A DNA stretch of 64,000 nt. Origin: an uncultured Lachnospiraceae bacterium. Its GTDB lineage: Bacteria > Bacillota > Clostridia > Lachnospirales > Lachnospiraceae. The notes under the pieces were generated by a model that was not told where the DNA came from, searched no databases, and worked only from the letters and a program-made list of their open reading frames with translations. The position numbers and the translations under genes are program-made. The stretch lies in NCBI GenBank assembly GCA_910577675.1, contig CAJTOR010000013.1, positions 22,024 through 86,023 on the forward strand, written 5' to 3'. Positions 9,064 to 17,244 of the stretch are shown here, piece after piece; the stretch's first letter is position 1; the number at the start of each line of letters is the position of its first letter.

Positions 9064-9603
9064 CTAGAAGCTCGGCGGGGTGGAAACCCACAAAATCATC
9101 GCGCCGGTTTTGCCCTGGGTACTGATAAAATGTTTTTTGTTCGGTATGAAATAGAAGGATTCCCCTTTTTTGGCTTTGTAGGTCTTGGTGCCGATATGGA
9201 TATTGACAGCTCCGTTTAAAACGTAGCCGAATTCCTCCCCCTCGTGCGGATTGTCCGGGTAGGTTGCCCCGTCGGGCTCCAAAGTCAACAAAATCGGTTC
9301 CATCATGTTTTTCTGCGCATTCGGGATAATCCACTCAATTTTGTTTTTCAGTTCGCTGTCCACCTTCTTGAAGTAATCCGTCTTTGAAAAGACCACCTGT
9401 TCTTTGGCGGTATTTGAGAAAAATTCCTCAAGGTTGGTGCCCAGGCACTGCAAGATATCGACCAGTGTTGCGATGGATGGTGAGGTTAGGTCGCGCTCGA
9501 GTTGGGAGATGAAGCCCTTTGACAATTCACAGCGGTCAGCTAACTCCTCCTGGGTCAGGCTTTTCTTAACGCGCAGTTCCTTGATTTTAGCGCCTATATT
9601 CAT
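9064..9603 (-). CDS. HTH-cupin regulator of the pot operon (PuuR-type)
   Basis: 179 residues from the ATG at 9603, which has GAGG 5 nt upstream; an in-frame ATG at 9615 would put that site inside the gene. N-terminal XRE domain: IGAKIKELRVKKSLTQEELA and CELSKGFISQLERDLTSPSIATLVDI. C-terminal cupin: YPDNPHEGEEFGYVLNGAVNIHIG followed by GESFYFIPNKKHF, with the His/Glu set of a small-molecule-sensing cupin. This architecture is that of PuuR and related polyamine/amino-acid regulators, and as first gene of the pot operon it is very probably its own operon's regulator. The effector, likely a polyamine, is inferred. Confidence 0.9.
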   Translation of the reverse strand: MNIGAKIKELRVKKSLTQEELADRCELSKGFISQLERDLTSPSIATLVDILQCLGTNLEEFFSNTAKEQVVFSKTDYFKKVDSELKNKIEWIIPNAQKNMMEPILLTLEPDGATYPDNPHEGEEFGYVLNGAVNIHIGTKTYKAKKGESFYFIPNKKHFISTQGKTGAMILWVSTPPSF

Positions 9604-9676
9604 AATTCCTCGCATTCTGCCGCTGCCGGCGGCGTTTTACTTACAGAAAGAAAAAACTTCCTATTTTTACGTGGTA

Positions 9677-9711
9677 GTAAACTTCAAGTTTAGAATTCCT
9701 AAACCGAAACA
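9677..9711. promoter_or_regulatory. Operator candidates in the pot leader
   Basis: Two overlapping palindromes: AAACTT-C-AAGTTT (9679-9691) and GTTTAG-AATTC-CTAAAC (9688-9704), followed by TCCTAAACCGAAACA (9697-9711), the reverse complement of a 15-mer in the XRE promoter (4669-4683). The motif starts 9 nt downstream of the pot -10 box, against 10 nt in the XRE promoter. Confidence 0.65.
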
Positions 9712-9720
9712 GCGATTACT

Positions 9721-9748
9721 ATTATACACGGATTATGTCGGATGTCAA
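9721..9748 (-). promoter_or_regulatory. Promoter of the potR-A-B-C-D operon
   Basis: On the minus strand TTGACA (9748-9743) and TATAAT (9726-9721) are spaced by 16 nt, both matching consensus exactly. Transcription would start near 9714, at the edge of the shared 15-nt motif. Confidence 0.85.
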
Positions 9749-10041
9749 GTGGGATTAAACAAAAAGTTTAGGTTTGTCAAACATTTCCCAGCCCGGATTA
9801 GAAATTTCCCTTGGCGGGGCAGTCTTTGAGTTTTTGCCTGGTTATAATATGTTCCAGGTTGCCAAATGCAGATTTTTGTGTTAAACTTAGCTTGGGATAT
9901 GGGGGTATAAAATGGATGGAAAGACCTTACAGAACCGGGATTTGTTTGTGTGCGGCAAGCGGAAGTTCTGGTTGGTGGGCGGTTTATATTAATATATTTA
10001 TTCTTTTAGTGGGGCGAGGAATAAGGACAGGGGGGAATCGT

Positions 10042-11964
10042 ATGAAAAACCGAAAGACTATCGGGGTGATTGTTGGGAGGCCGGATGAACCGTTCCAGAC
10101 AAAGTTTTTAAGGTCGGTCGGAAGGGAAGCTTTCAAGTATGATATGGATGTGCTTGTATTTTCCAATATGCTGCGAACGGGCGGTTATACTGACTATCAG
10201 CTCGGCGAGGAGCGCATAATGGAACTTGTCAATTATGATATGCTCGATGCGGTTATCCTGGTACCGGACAGTTTGCAGATGCATCCGGGGTACGCGCAGG
10301 AAATTGCGGGGCAGATCAGGCAGAGATTTAACGGGGTGCGCGTGAGCATCGACCTTTGGGAGGAAGGGTTTGAGATGTTTGCGTGCGATGATGCTGCCGG
10401 GGTGTGCGAGGTGGTTTCACACTTAATCGAGGTACATGGGTGTACGGACATTGCGTTTTTGACGGGACCTAAGGAACATCCTCACAGTGGGAACCGCCTT
10501 TTGGGGTACCGGCAGGCAATGGCGCAGGCGGGGCTCTCGGTGGATGAGGAGCGGATATTTTACGGTGACTTCTGGTATGACGAAGGGGAGCGCGTGGTGG
10601 AGGAACTTTTGGCAAGCGAGCGCGGGCTTCCCCAGGCGATTGCCTGCGGGAGTGATACAATGGCGGTCAGCGTCTGTTACGCCCTGCAAAAGTGGAAGAT
10701 ACGCGTGCCGGAGGATGTGCTGGTAACGGGATATGACTGCGAAGTTTCGGAGGGGGAGGAGGAAGGCTTTATCACATCCGCGGTGCGCGGCATCGCCCTT
10801 GCAGCGGCAAAAGCGGTGCGCTATATTGCGGGGGCTGTGGATGCTGGGGAGAGGGCAAACCCCTTGTTAAAAAAATCGGATCTGAGGCTCTTCCAGTCAT
10901 GCAGCTGCGGCAGGCGCTTCCGGTTTGGCAGCGTTTTGCCGGATAAGAGGGAGGATACTTTTTTTGCCCTATATAATTTTATGCAGGAATGTCTGATTAT
11001 GGCGAAGGATTTGGTGGACTGCCTCTGGGAAATTGATGGTTACGCGCTGCATGCGGGGGAATTTGACCGGATGTATCTGTGTCTTAGTCCGGACTGGGAA
11101 AAGCGGGACGGGCAGGAGCAGGAAGTTTTCACTGACCGGATGATGCTGGCGCTTGATACGGTCGGACCATTTGAAAAAAAAGAGGAGGGACGGCTGCGAC
11201 TGGACCGGTTTTTCGACTCGAAGATCATGCTTCCCGCTTACTGTATGGAAAGGGAGAAACCGGCAATGTTTTATTTTAATATGCTGCATTTCGGGAGCCA
11301 TTGTTTCGGGTATATCGTGCTGCAATATAACGGGGACGAATGTGTTTTCGGGAAGCATTACCCGTTCTGGGTGCGCAAGGTAAATGTGGCACTTGAGTCC
11401 CTGCGCCGCGTCTATGCGGTCAACGATCTGTATAAGGCGGCGCAGCACAAGGCGGTGACCGACGCGATGACGGGGCTTTATAACCGCAACGGCTACAATA
11501 TCCTCTTTCCTGAGATCCTTGAGGGGATGGAGGAGGGGGAAGAACTTTTCTTTATGTTGTGTGACAATAATGGATTGAAATATATTAATGATACCTACGG
11601 GCATCTGGCGGGGGATGATGTGATCTGTCTTTCCTCGCGCGTTTTGATGAAAACTTCTGTGGGCGGTGCCGTGCGGGAGTATAATTTCAGGGTTGGCGGG
11701 GATGAGTATGTCAAGCTTGCCGTGGGGCATTTTAGTGAGGAAAATGTTAAGGAGTGTGTTTCCTCCATCCGGACGCAGACGCAGCGGATCAATGATTCGA
11801 GGGAGCGCGTCTACCCTCTCTATCTTGCCATTGGATGCCAGGTTTACAAGAAGGAGGAAATTATTTCCATAGACCAGGTTATGACGGAGGTTGATGCGCT
11901 GATGTACCAGGATAAACAGCGACTGAAAAAGGATTCCGGATTTAACCCGCTGCGCGAAGAATAG
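10042..11964 (+). CDS. LacI-type sensor domain fused to a GGDEF (diguanylate cyclase) domain
   Basis: 640 residues from the ATG at 10042, which follows ACAGGGGGGAA; the frame is open further upstream but without domain-like sequence. Residues 1-290 are a periplasmic-binding-like sensor as in LacI regulators (KTIGVIVGRPDEPF, LLGYRQAMAQAGL, ACGSDTMAVSVCYALQ) but with no HTH and no signal peptide, so it is probably cytoplasmic. After a 180-residue linker, a GGDEF domain begins at VTDAMTGLYNRNGYN (about 474) with the catalytic loop RVGGDEYVKL (about 552). The loop reads GGDEY, compatible with activity; the RxxD inhibitory site is not visible. It probably makes cyclic-di-GMP in response to a sugar-like ligand (inference). 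Confidence 0.85.
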   Translation: MKNRKTIGVIVGRPDEPFQTKFLRSVGREAFKYDMDVLVFSNMLRTGGYTDYQLGEERIMELVNYDMLDAVILVPDSLQMHPGYAQEIAGQIRQRFNGVRVSIDLWEEGFEMFACDDAAGVCEVVSHLIEVHGCTDIAFLTGPKEHPHSGNRLLGYRQAMAQAGLSVDEERIFYGDFWYDEGERVVEELLASERGLPQAIACGSDTMAVSVCYALQKWKIRVPEDVLVTGYDCEVSEGEEEGFITSAVRGIALAAAKAVRYIAGAVDAGERANPLLKKSDLRLFQSCSCGRRFRFGSVLPDKREDTFFALYNFMQECLIMAKDLVDCLWEIDGYALHAGEFDRMYLCLSPDWEKRDGQEQEVFTDRMMLALDTVGPFEKKEEGRLRLDRFFDSKIMLPAYCMEREKPAMFYFNMLHFGSHCFGYIVLQYNGDECVFGKHYPFWVRKVNVALESLRRVYAVNDLYKAAQHKAVTDAMTGLYNRNGYNILFPEILEGMEEGEELFFMLCDNNGLKYINDTYGHLAGDDVICLSSRVLMKTSVGGAVREYNFRVGGDEYVKLAVGHFSEENVKECVSSIRTQTQRINDSRERVYPLYLAIGCQVYKKEEIISIDQVMTEVDALMYQDKQRLKKDSGFNPLREE

Positions 11965-12046
11965 TTTTTTAGCCCGGTACATATACTGATGGGGAGTATG
12001 CTTTTAAAAAGACAAGCCGGATGGGCGTTTTGGAGGCGGGGAGGCA

Positions 12047-14431
12047 ATGAAGGGAAATTTAAGCCGGGAACGGTTGAAAAATATCGGTTTGGTTGCGTTT
12101 TGCATTCTGCTGGCTGTGGGGGTGTTTGTCTATAATTTTTTCGGCAGCAGTGAAGGGAACAGGGAGCCTGGCGGGGAAAAGCAGGGGGAGGAAGAAAAGT
12201 GGGAGTTTGAATTTCCTGACGAGAACGAAGAAATTTTTATTAACAGGGCAATATGGATGTTTGACTGTCTTGCCGCAGGCTGGCAGGGCAAAGATTCCGC
12301 AGACAATGCTTCGACACGGGAGGATGGACCGCTTACCTGCGGTGAATTCCGCGATTTTTTGTACATGTTCTGCACTTTTTCGGGGCTTGATTACAGTGTT
12401 CTGGTAAGTGGTCTGCCGGAGCGGCTTTTAAAGGTCCAGGAAACGGATACGCTTTATCTTAGCGAATTCCTGACAATCTATGAGGAGCTTCTGGCAATGC
12501 TAAATAATAAGTTAAAGGATTCTGACGAGGATATGAAACTTCCGGAATACCGCGATTTTTATGTACTTTTACTCGAGGGGGATAAACTGTATGACGCGGG
12601 GGGCAGGACTTACCGCTACAAAAACTGTGAGGATTACAGTTTGGTTTTTGCAGAACGTGTAAAAAGTAATCCGGAAAATGACCCGCTTGCAGAAAAGATA
12701 AAAGGGAAAAAAGAACGCAGAGCAGTATCCGACTATAAAAACCGCGCAGTTCGCGCCCTGTGTCTGGGGGATGAGTTAATTTACATAAAAGAGCAGTTAG
12801 TCCTGGCTGCGCAGGTGCCGAATGTCTGGGTTACAAGTGCGAAGGGGAAAAAGATTTCCGCGTTTGTCAACGGGTTTAATGTGGAGTATGAAGCCGTTCT
12901 CCCGCTTGCGCAGGGATTTGAAAATACCGTGTGTGACCTGGTTCTTGAGAATGGAAAAATCATGGAAATCACAGTGAAAAAGGATGTGATCAGGGGAAAG
13001 GTACTTCTGACTGCGGATAATGAAATCGAGCTTGAGGGATATGGGCGGCTGACCCTCTCAGATGATTTTAGGATATACAAGATTTACGGGGAGCTGGCAA
13101 TGGAGAAGACCAACCGTATTTTGGTCGGTTATTCCGTTACGGATTTTGTAGTGGAGGGGAACGAAATCTGCGCGGCACTGATTACGGAGAAGCTTACGGC
13201 TGATACAATACGTGTACTGATTAATACAAGCGGTTACAAATCCTATTACCATGAGAAGGTTACACTTACCGCCGACCGGGAGTTTACGGTAAGTCGGGCT
13301 GGCAAAAAAAAGAAATATAAAGCGGGGGAGGAAATCTCTTTTTTATTTGAGAAGGAAAAGGGGAGTGATGACCGCATCCTTGTGGAAACAGTGGGGGGAG
13401 AGGGAAAGATAACCCTCTGTTCCATAAGCAGAACCTGCGGTGCGCCCGCTTATCGTGGGAGTATGGAGATCGTGGCGGCGGCGGATGGTCTGATTGTTGT
13501 AAATGAACTCTCTATGGAGGAATATCTGTATGCGGTGATTCCAAGCGAGATGCCGACTTCCTACGGGGATGAGGCGCTTAAAGTGCAGGCGGTATGCGCG
13601 CGCAGCTACGCATATAACCAGTTGATGGCGAGCCGATTCCGCTCCTACGGCGCGCATGTGGATGACAGCGTGAGCTGCCAGGTTTACAATAATGTTTCGG
13701 AGGATGAGGCTTCCATCCTGGCAGTCAAGGAAACTTACGGTCTGGTGGCAGCGCAGGGCGGTTCGGTTATCACGGCATATTATTTTTCCACTTCCTGCGG
13801 CCATACGGCAAGTTACCATGAAGTCTGGGAGGGAGCCACACCCCTTTCCTACCTGACCGGCTGCCTGCAAAATGAGGATGGGGAAGAGATGGATTTTTCT
13901 TCCGAGGAAAGTTTCCGCGAATTTATATTGTCCGACAATATAAAAACATATGACAGTGATTTTTCCTGGTATCGCTGGAGCGTCACAATTCCGTATGAGC
14001 AGCTTTCTGCACAGTTAAAGAAGGCGACGGGGCTTGATACGGTTGATACGGTTGCGGTATCAAAGCGCGCCAAGAGCGGGATTGCGCTTGAAGTATCGGT
14101 TACGGGGAAGAAGGGGGATGGCGGGAAGGAAACTGTCCCGATTGTTTACCAGACAGCGATCCGCACTGCCTTTGCCCCAAAGGAGAGCGCCCTTAAACGC
14201 AAGGATGGCAGCGAGGTCAAAAATATGTCCCTGCTTCCGAGCGCGTTCGTCGTAATTGACGAGGTAAAAAAGGATGGCAAACTAAGCGCCGTAAAGCTTT
14301 TTGGCGGTGGATATGGGCACGGGACGGGCATGAGCCAGAATGGTGTTAAGAAGATGGCTGAGACAGGCAGGAATTACGAGGAGATTATTGAGCATTATTA
14401 TGCGGGAACGGAATTGATTTTTCTGTATTAG
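12047..14431 (+). CDS. SpoIID/LytB-domain protein with long N-terminal extension
   Basis: 794 residues. One N-terminal membrane anchor (NIGLVAFCILLAVGVFVYNFF, about residues 13-33) suggests the rest is outside. Residues 35-470 are of unknown fold; the last 330 form a SpoIID domain: MEEYLYAVIPSEMPTSYGDE, LKVQAVCARSYAYNQL, DDSVSCQVYNNVS, YYFSTSCGHTA and GGGYGHGTGMSQNG near residue 755. SpoIID-type proteins are lytic transglycosylases acting on denuded glycan, in sporulation (engulfment) or cortex/wall turnover. At more than twice the usual SpoIID length, and without spoIIQ or spoIIID neighbours, this is a paralogue rather than the canonical spoIID. ATG follows GGGGAGG. Confidence 0.85.
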   Translation: MKGNLSRERLKNIGLVAFCILLAVGVFVYNFFGSSEGNREPGGEKQGEEEKWEFEFPDENEEIFINRAIWMFDCLAAGWQGKDSADNASTREDGPLTCGEFRDFLYMFCTFSGLDYSVLVSGLPERLLKVQETDTLYLSEFLTIYEELLAMLNNKLKDSDEDMKLPEYRDFYVLLLEGDKLYDAGGRTYRYKNCEDYSLVFAERVKSNPENDPLAEKIKGKKERRAVSDYKNRAVRALCLGDELIYIKEQLVLAAQVPNVWVTSAKGKKISAFVNGFNVEYEAVLPLAQGFENTVCDLVLENGKIMEITVKKDVIRGKVLLTADNEIELEGYGRLTLSDDFRIYKIYGELAMEKTNRILVGYSVTDFVVEGNEICAALITEKLTADTIRVLINTSGYKSYYHEKVTLTADREFTVSRAGKKKKYKAGEEISFLFEKEKGSDDRILVETVGGEGKITLCSISRTCGAPAYRGSMEIVAAADGLIVVNELSMEEYLYAVIPSEMPTSYGDEALKVQAVCARSYAYNQLMASRFRSYGAHVDDSVSCQVYNNVSEDEASILAVKETYGLVAAQGGSVITAYYFSTSCGHTASYHEVWEGATPLSYLTGCLQNEDGEEMDFSSEESFREFILSDNIKTYDSDFSWYRWSVTIPYEQLSAQLKKATGLDTVDTVAVSKRAKSGIALEVSVTGKKGDGGKETVPIVYQTAIRTAFAPKESALKRKDGSEVKNMSLLPSAFVVIDEVKKDGKLSAVKLFGGGYGHGTGMSQNGVKKMAETGRNYEEIIEHYYAGTELIFLY

Positions 14432-14490
14432 CAATAAAGGGGAAGACTTTTCTACTTGCCGTGCGCCCCATGTACCGTGGGGCTGTGCAT

Positions 14491-14535
14491 AAAAACAATC
14501 CCGATAATGTCTATATAAGATTGTTATCGGGATTG
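14491..14535 (-). terminator. Terminator of the YihY-family gene
   Basis: Perfect 12-bp inverted repeat CAATCCCGATAA (14496-14507) / TTATCGGGATTG (14524-14535); read on the minus strand it is followed by TTTTT (14495-14491). It lies just beyond the 3' end of the minus-strand gene and also faces the end of the SpoIID-type gene. Confidence 0.85.
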
Positions 14536-14551
14536 GAAAAATATGTAAAAT

Positions 14552-15448
14552 CTATGCATTTGGGGAATCCGGTTTGGATTCCCTTTTTTTGCGCGCCCTG
14601 CGTGATTCGCGCATTTTGTGGAATGCTTCGTGGATTACGGGGTTGGAAAAGACCTGGTTTAGTTCCGCTCCGATAAACATTATATACATGCAGGAATAGA
14701 ACCAGAGCATGCACAAAACAACTGCTGTCAGGCTGCCGTATGTCGCGGAATAATTGCTGAAATTGTCAATGTAGAACGAAAAAAGATAGGAAAAGCCAAT
14801 CCAGCCCGCCGAGGCTAGGATGGCTCCGGGCAGCTCGGCAAAAAAGGAGGATTTGCGGTTCGGCATCGTGATAAAGACGAGTGTAAAAAATAAAATCATC
14901 AGGCAGAAGCCGACAAGAGTGCGCACACTGATAATAAGCAGTGCCATCTCCGAGAGAATCGGAACATGCCGCAAGCTCCACAAATATATCTGGTTGCCGA
15001 AAACGAAAATAAAGAGGACGGCGATGATAAGCACGGCAAAAAGCAGTGTGTAGAGCGCTGAGAGCAGGCGGGACAAAAAATAGTTGCGTTTGCCGGTGGA
15101 GTGGTAGATGGAATCGAGCCCGCGCACAACGGCATAAAACCCCTTTGAGGAAGTCCAGAGAGTGGCGATTGCGGTGAGGGAGAGCACGGTCCCGTTTGAT
15201 TTTTCAAGCAGCTCATCGAGGATATCGGAGAGATAGACTGCGACGGTCTGCGGGAATACGGATTCTATGGCGGAGAGCAGTTCCGGTTTTGAGAACGGCA
15301 GGTAATTGAGCAGGGTCAGCAAAAACATAAAAAACGGGAAAAAAGATATAATCAGGAAAAATGCCGCCTGGGCGGAAAAGGCGCTTACATTGTCGGCATT
15401 TAATTTTTTTGAAAACGAGTTGATTAGGCGGATCAGGGATCGGATCAT
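14552..15448 (-). CDS. YihY/BrkB-family inner membrane protein
   Basis: 298 residues, about six membrane helices. It shows the family features: an amphipathic N-terminus, NADNVSAFSAQAAFFLIISFFPF at residues 18-40, LTAIATLWTSSKGFYAVVRGLD near 95-116, and PGAILASAGWIGFSYLFSFYIDNFSNY followed by YGSLTAVVLCMLW. The C-terminus is Arg/Lys-rich and cytoplasmic. Once annotated as ribonuclease BN, the family is now regarded as membrane proteins of unknown function. Transcribed alone, opposite to its neighbours. Start ATG follows AAGGAGAAAGACC. Confidence 0.9.
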   Translation of the reverse strand: MIRSLIRLINSFSKKLNADNVSAFSAQAAFFLIISFFPFFMFLLTLLNYLPFSKPELLSAIESVFPQTVAVYLSDILDELLEKSNGTVLSLTAIATLWTSSKGFYAVVRGLDSIYHSTGKRNYFLSRLLSALYTLLFAVLIIAVLFIFVFGNQIYLWSLRHVPILSEMALLIISVRTLVGFCLMILFFTLVFITMPNRKSSFFAELPGAILASAGWIGFSYLFSFYIDNFSNYSATYGSLTAVVLCMLWFYSCMYIMFIGAELNQVFSNPVIHEAFHKMRESRRARKKRESKPDSPNA

Positions 15449-15718
15449 GGTCTTTCTCCTTTTTGGGTTCTCGGGTGTGGTTATACTACCCGGAAATCTT
15501 TTTCCATTTTAACAGAAATAATTAAAAAAGTACAGAGTTCTTTTTTGAACAGCAAGAGGCAGTCCGTATAAACTGCGAAAAAATGGGGATTTTAACCTTA
15601 TTGGAGGAAAACGCAGGCGCTTAAGGGTCTTTGTTTTCCTGGTTTTGCAGAAATATAGTAATAGTGGCGGCTGTGGGGTGATTTGGGCAGCAGACGGATA
15701 TGGAAAGGAGTGGATGCT

Positions 15719-16753
15719 ATGGAACGGGAGGATGCAAAAGCGCCCGGAAAACAGAGTTTTTCCTTTGGGTCAGGAGTTTATGTGGGCGGTATGGCGAGCG
15801 TTGCCGGGAAGCTTGAAAGTGAGGGACCGCTCGGGGAATATTTTGATATTGTCGGGCAGGACGATATGTTTGACGGAAAGACTTGGGAGGAAGCGGAGAG
15901 CAATATGCAGCTTAAAGCGGCGGAACATGCGATTGCGGACGCGGGGCTTAAAGCAGATAAAATCCGGTATATGGCGGGCGGGGATCTGCTCGGGCAGCTA
16001 ATTGCAACAACATTTGGCGTTGAAAAACTTGCCATTCCCCTGCTTGGTCTTTACGGCGCATGTTCCACCATGGGCGAGTCACTCTTGGCGGGGGCGGTGC
16101 TTGTGGACGGCGGCTATGCGGATCATGTGCTGACAATCACATCAAGCCATTTTGCAGGGGCGGAAAAACAGTTCCGTTTCCCGCTTGCCTACGGAAACCA
16201 GAGACCGATGGCGGCAACCTGGACGGTGACGGGGAGCGGGGCGGTAATACTGTCAAGACAGCCGGGGAAATATAATGTGCGCCTTCTGGGGGCAACCATG
16301 GGGCGCGTGATTGATTACGGCGTGAAGGATTCCATGAATATGGGAGCCTGCATGGCTCCGGCAGCTTGTGATACCATCTACCGCCATCTCAAAGACTTCG
16401 GGCTTAAACCGGAACATTATGATAGGATTGTAACAGGTGATCTCGGCGTGGTGGGAAAGGAGATACTCTTAGCTCTCTTGATGGAAAAAGGGTTTGATAT
16501 TACAAAACAGCATATGGACTGTGGAATTGAAATTTTTGATGCGAAGCGCCAGAAGACGGATGCGGGCGGAAGCGGCTGCGGCTGTTCCGCTATCACGCTG
16601 ACGGGGTATCTTTTGAAAAAAATTTCGGAGGGCGTATTTAAGCGTATTCTTTTTGTGCCGACTGGGGCGCTGCTTTCCACGGTCAGTTTCAATGAGGGCA
16701 ACAGTGTGCCGGGTATTGCGCATGCAGTGGTTCTGGAATATTGTGGAAAATAA
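15719..16753 (+). CDS. spoVAD: Stage V sporulation protein AD
   Basis: 344 residues from the ATG at 15719, preceded by GGAAAGGAG at 8 nt; a TTG 36 nt upstream lacks a site. Thiolase-like fold: FGSGVYVGGMASVAG, GPLGEYFDIVGQDD, YGACSTMGESLLAG, SHFAGAEKQFRFPL, GSGAVILS and GGSGCGCSAITLTGYLL. In Bacilli SpoVAD binds dipicolinic acid and, with the membrane proteins SpoVAC and SpoVAE, moves it into the forespore and out at germination. Only spoVAE follows here; spoVAC, normally directly upstream, is absent from the window. The usual forespore sigma-G promoter was not recognised in the 270 nt upstream. Confidence 0.95.
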   Translation: MEREDAKAPGKQSFSFGSGVYVGGMASVAGKLESEGPLGEYFDIVGQDDMFDGKTWEEAESNMQLKAAEHAIADAGLKADKIRYMAGGDLLGQLIATTFGVEKLAIPLLGLYGACSTMGESLLAGAVLVDGGYADHVLTITSSHFAGAEKQFRFPLAYGNQRPMAATWTVTGSGAVILSRQPGKYNVRLLGATMGRVIDYGVKDSMNMGACMAPAACDTIYRHLKDFGLKPEHYDRIVTGDLGVVGKEILLALLMEKGFDITKQHMDCGIEIFDAKRQKTDAGGSGCGCSAITLTGYLLKKISEGVFKRILFVPTGALLSTVSFNEGNSVPGIAHAVVLEYCGK

Positions 16754-16802
16754 TAGGAAATTATAGAAATTACTTTTTGGAAAAAGAGAGGTGAAGTGGA
16801 AG

Positions 16803-17162
16803 ATGGATTATCTGATTGCATTTTTGGTGGGCGGGGCAATATGTGCGCTCGTGCAGGTTCTGATGGATATGACCAAGCTTTTGCCGGGCAGGATCATGGT
16901 TATTTTGGTTTGCCTTGGCGCACTTTTAGGTGCGGTGGGAATCTACAAACCGTTTTCTGAGTGGGCGGGAGCCGGGGCTACCGTACCACTTGCAGGCTTT
17001 GGCAATATGCTGTTTTCGGGTGTGAAGGAGGCGGTTGATAAAGATGGTTTCCTCGGATTGTTTAAGGGGGGGCTGTCAGAAACCGCAATCGGTATTTCCG
17101 GAGCCCTGCTGTTAGGGTATCTTGGAGCGCTGGTCTTTAAGTCAAAGCCCAAGTTACCGTAA
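16803..17162 (+). CDS. spoVAE: Stage V sporulation protein AE
   Basis: 119 residues starting at the ATG at 16803, 8 nt after AGAGAGGTGA; an in-frame GTG at 16791 overlaps that site and is less likely. Four hydrophobic helices: YLIAFLVGGAICALVQVLMD, RIMVILVCLGALLGAVGIY, GATVPLAGFGNMLFSGVKEAV and SETAIGISGALLLGYLGALVF. The family is a short membrane subunit of the SpoVA dipicolinic-acid channel. It lies 49 nt after spoVAD and ends at a bidirectional terminator. Confidence 0.95.
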   Translation: MDYLIAFLVGGAICALVQVLMDMTKLLPGRIMVILVCLGALLGAVGIYKPFSEWAGAGATVPLAGFGNMLFSGVKEAVDKDGFLGLFKGGLSETAIGISGALLLGYLGALVFKSKPKLP

Positions 17163-17171
17163 AATAAAAAA

Positions 17172-17197
17172 GCCGCGCACAAAACGCGGCTTTTTTT
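17172..17197. terminator. Bidirectional terminator between spoVAE and the PBP gene
   Basis: GCCGCG (17172-17177) / CGCGGC (17185-17190) followed by seven T (17191-17197) and preceded by an A-run, so it can stop transcription from either side. Confidence 0.9.
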
Positions 17198-17244
17198 ATA
17201 CCCAATTATTTTAGTTAATCCGTTGTTAAAGAGAACTGGATGCC

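Larger units (their letters stand above)
9604..10041. other. Divergent regulatory region between the pot operon and the GGDEF gene
   Basis: About 440 nt without a convincing gene. On the minus strand it holds the pot promoter and operator candidates (9677-9748). On the plus strand a TATAAT at 9843-9848 could serve the GGDEF gene, but I see no good -35 partner at 17 nt. The frame downstream is open from 9811, but those extra residues do not look like a protein domain and no ribosome binding site precedes the upstream start. Confidence 0.5.

Noticed and set aside
9811..10041. N-terminal extension of the LacI-GGDEF gene.
   Set aside because: No ribosome binding site at the upstream start, no domain-like sequence, and a TATAAT box lies inside the extension.
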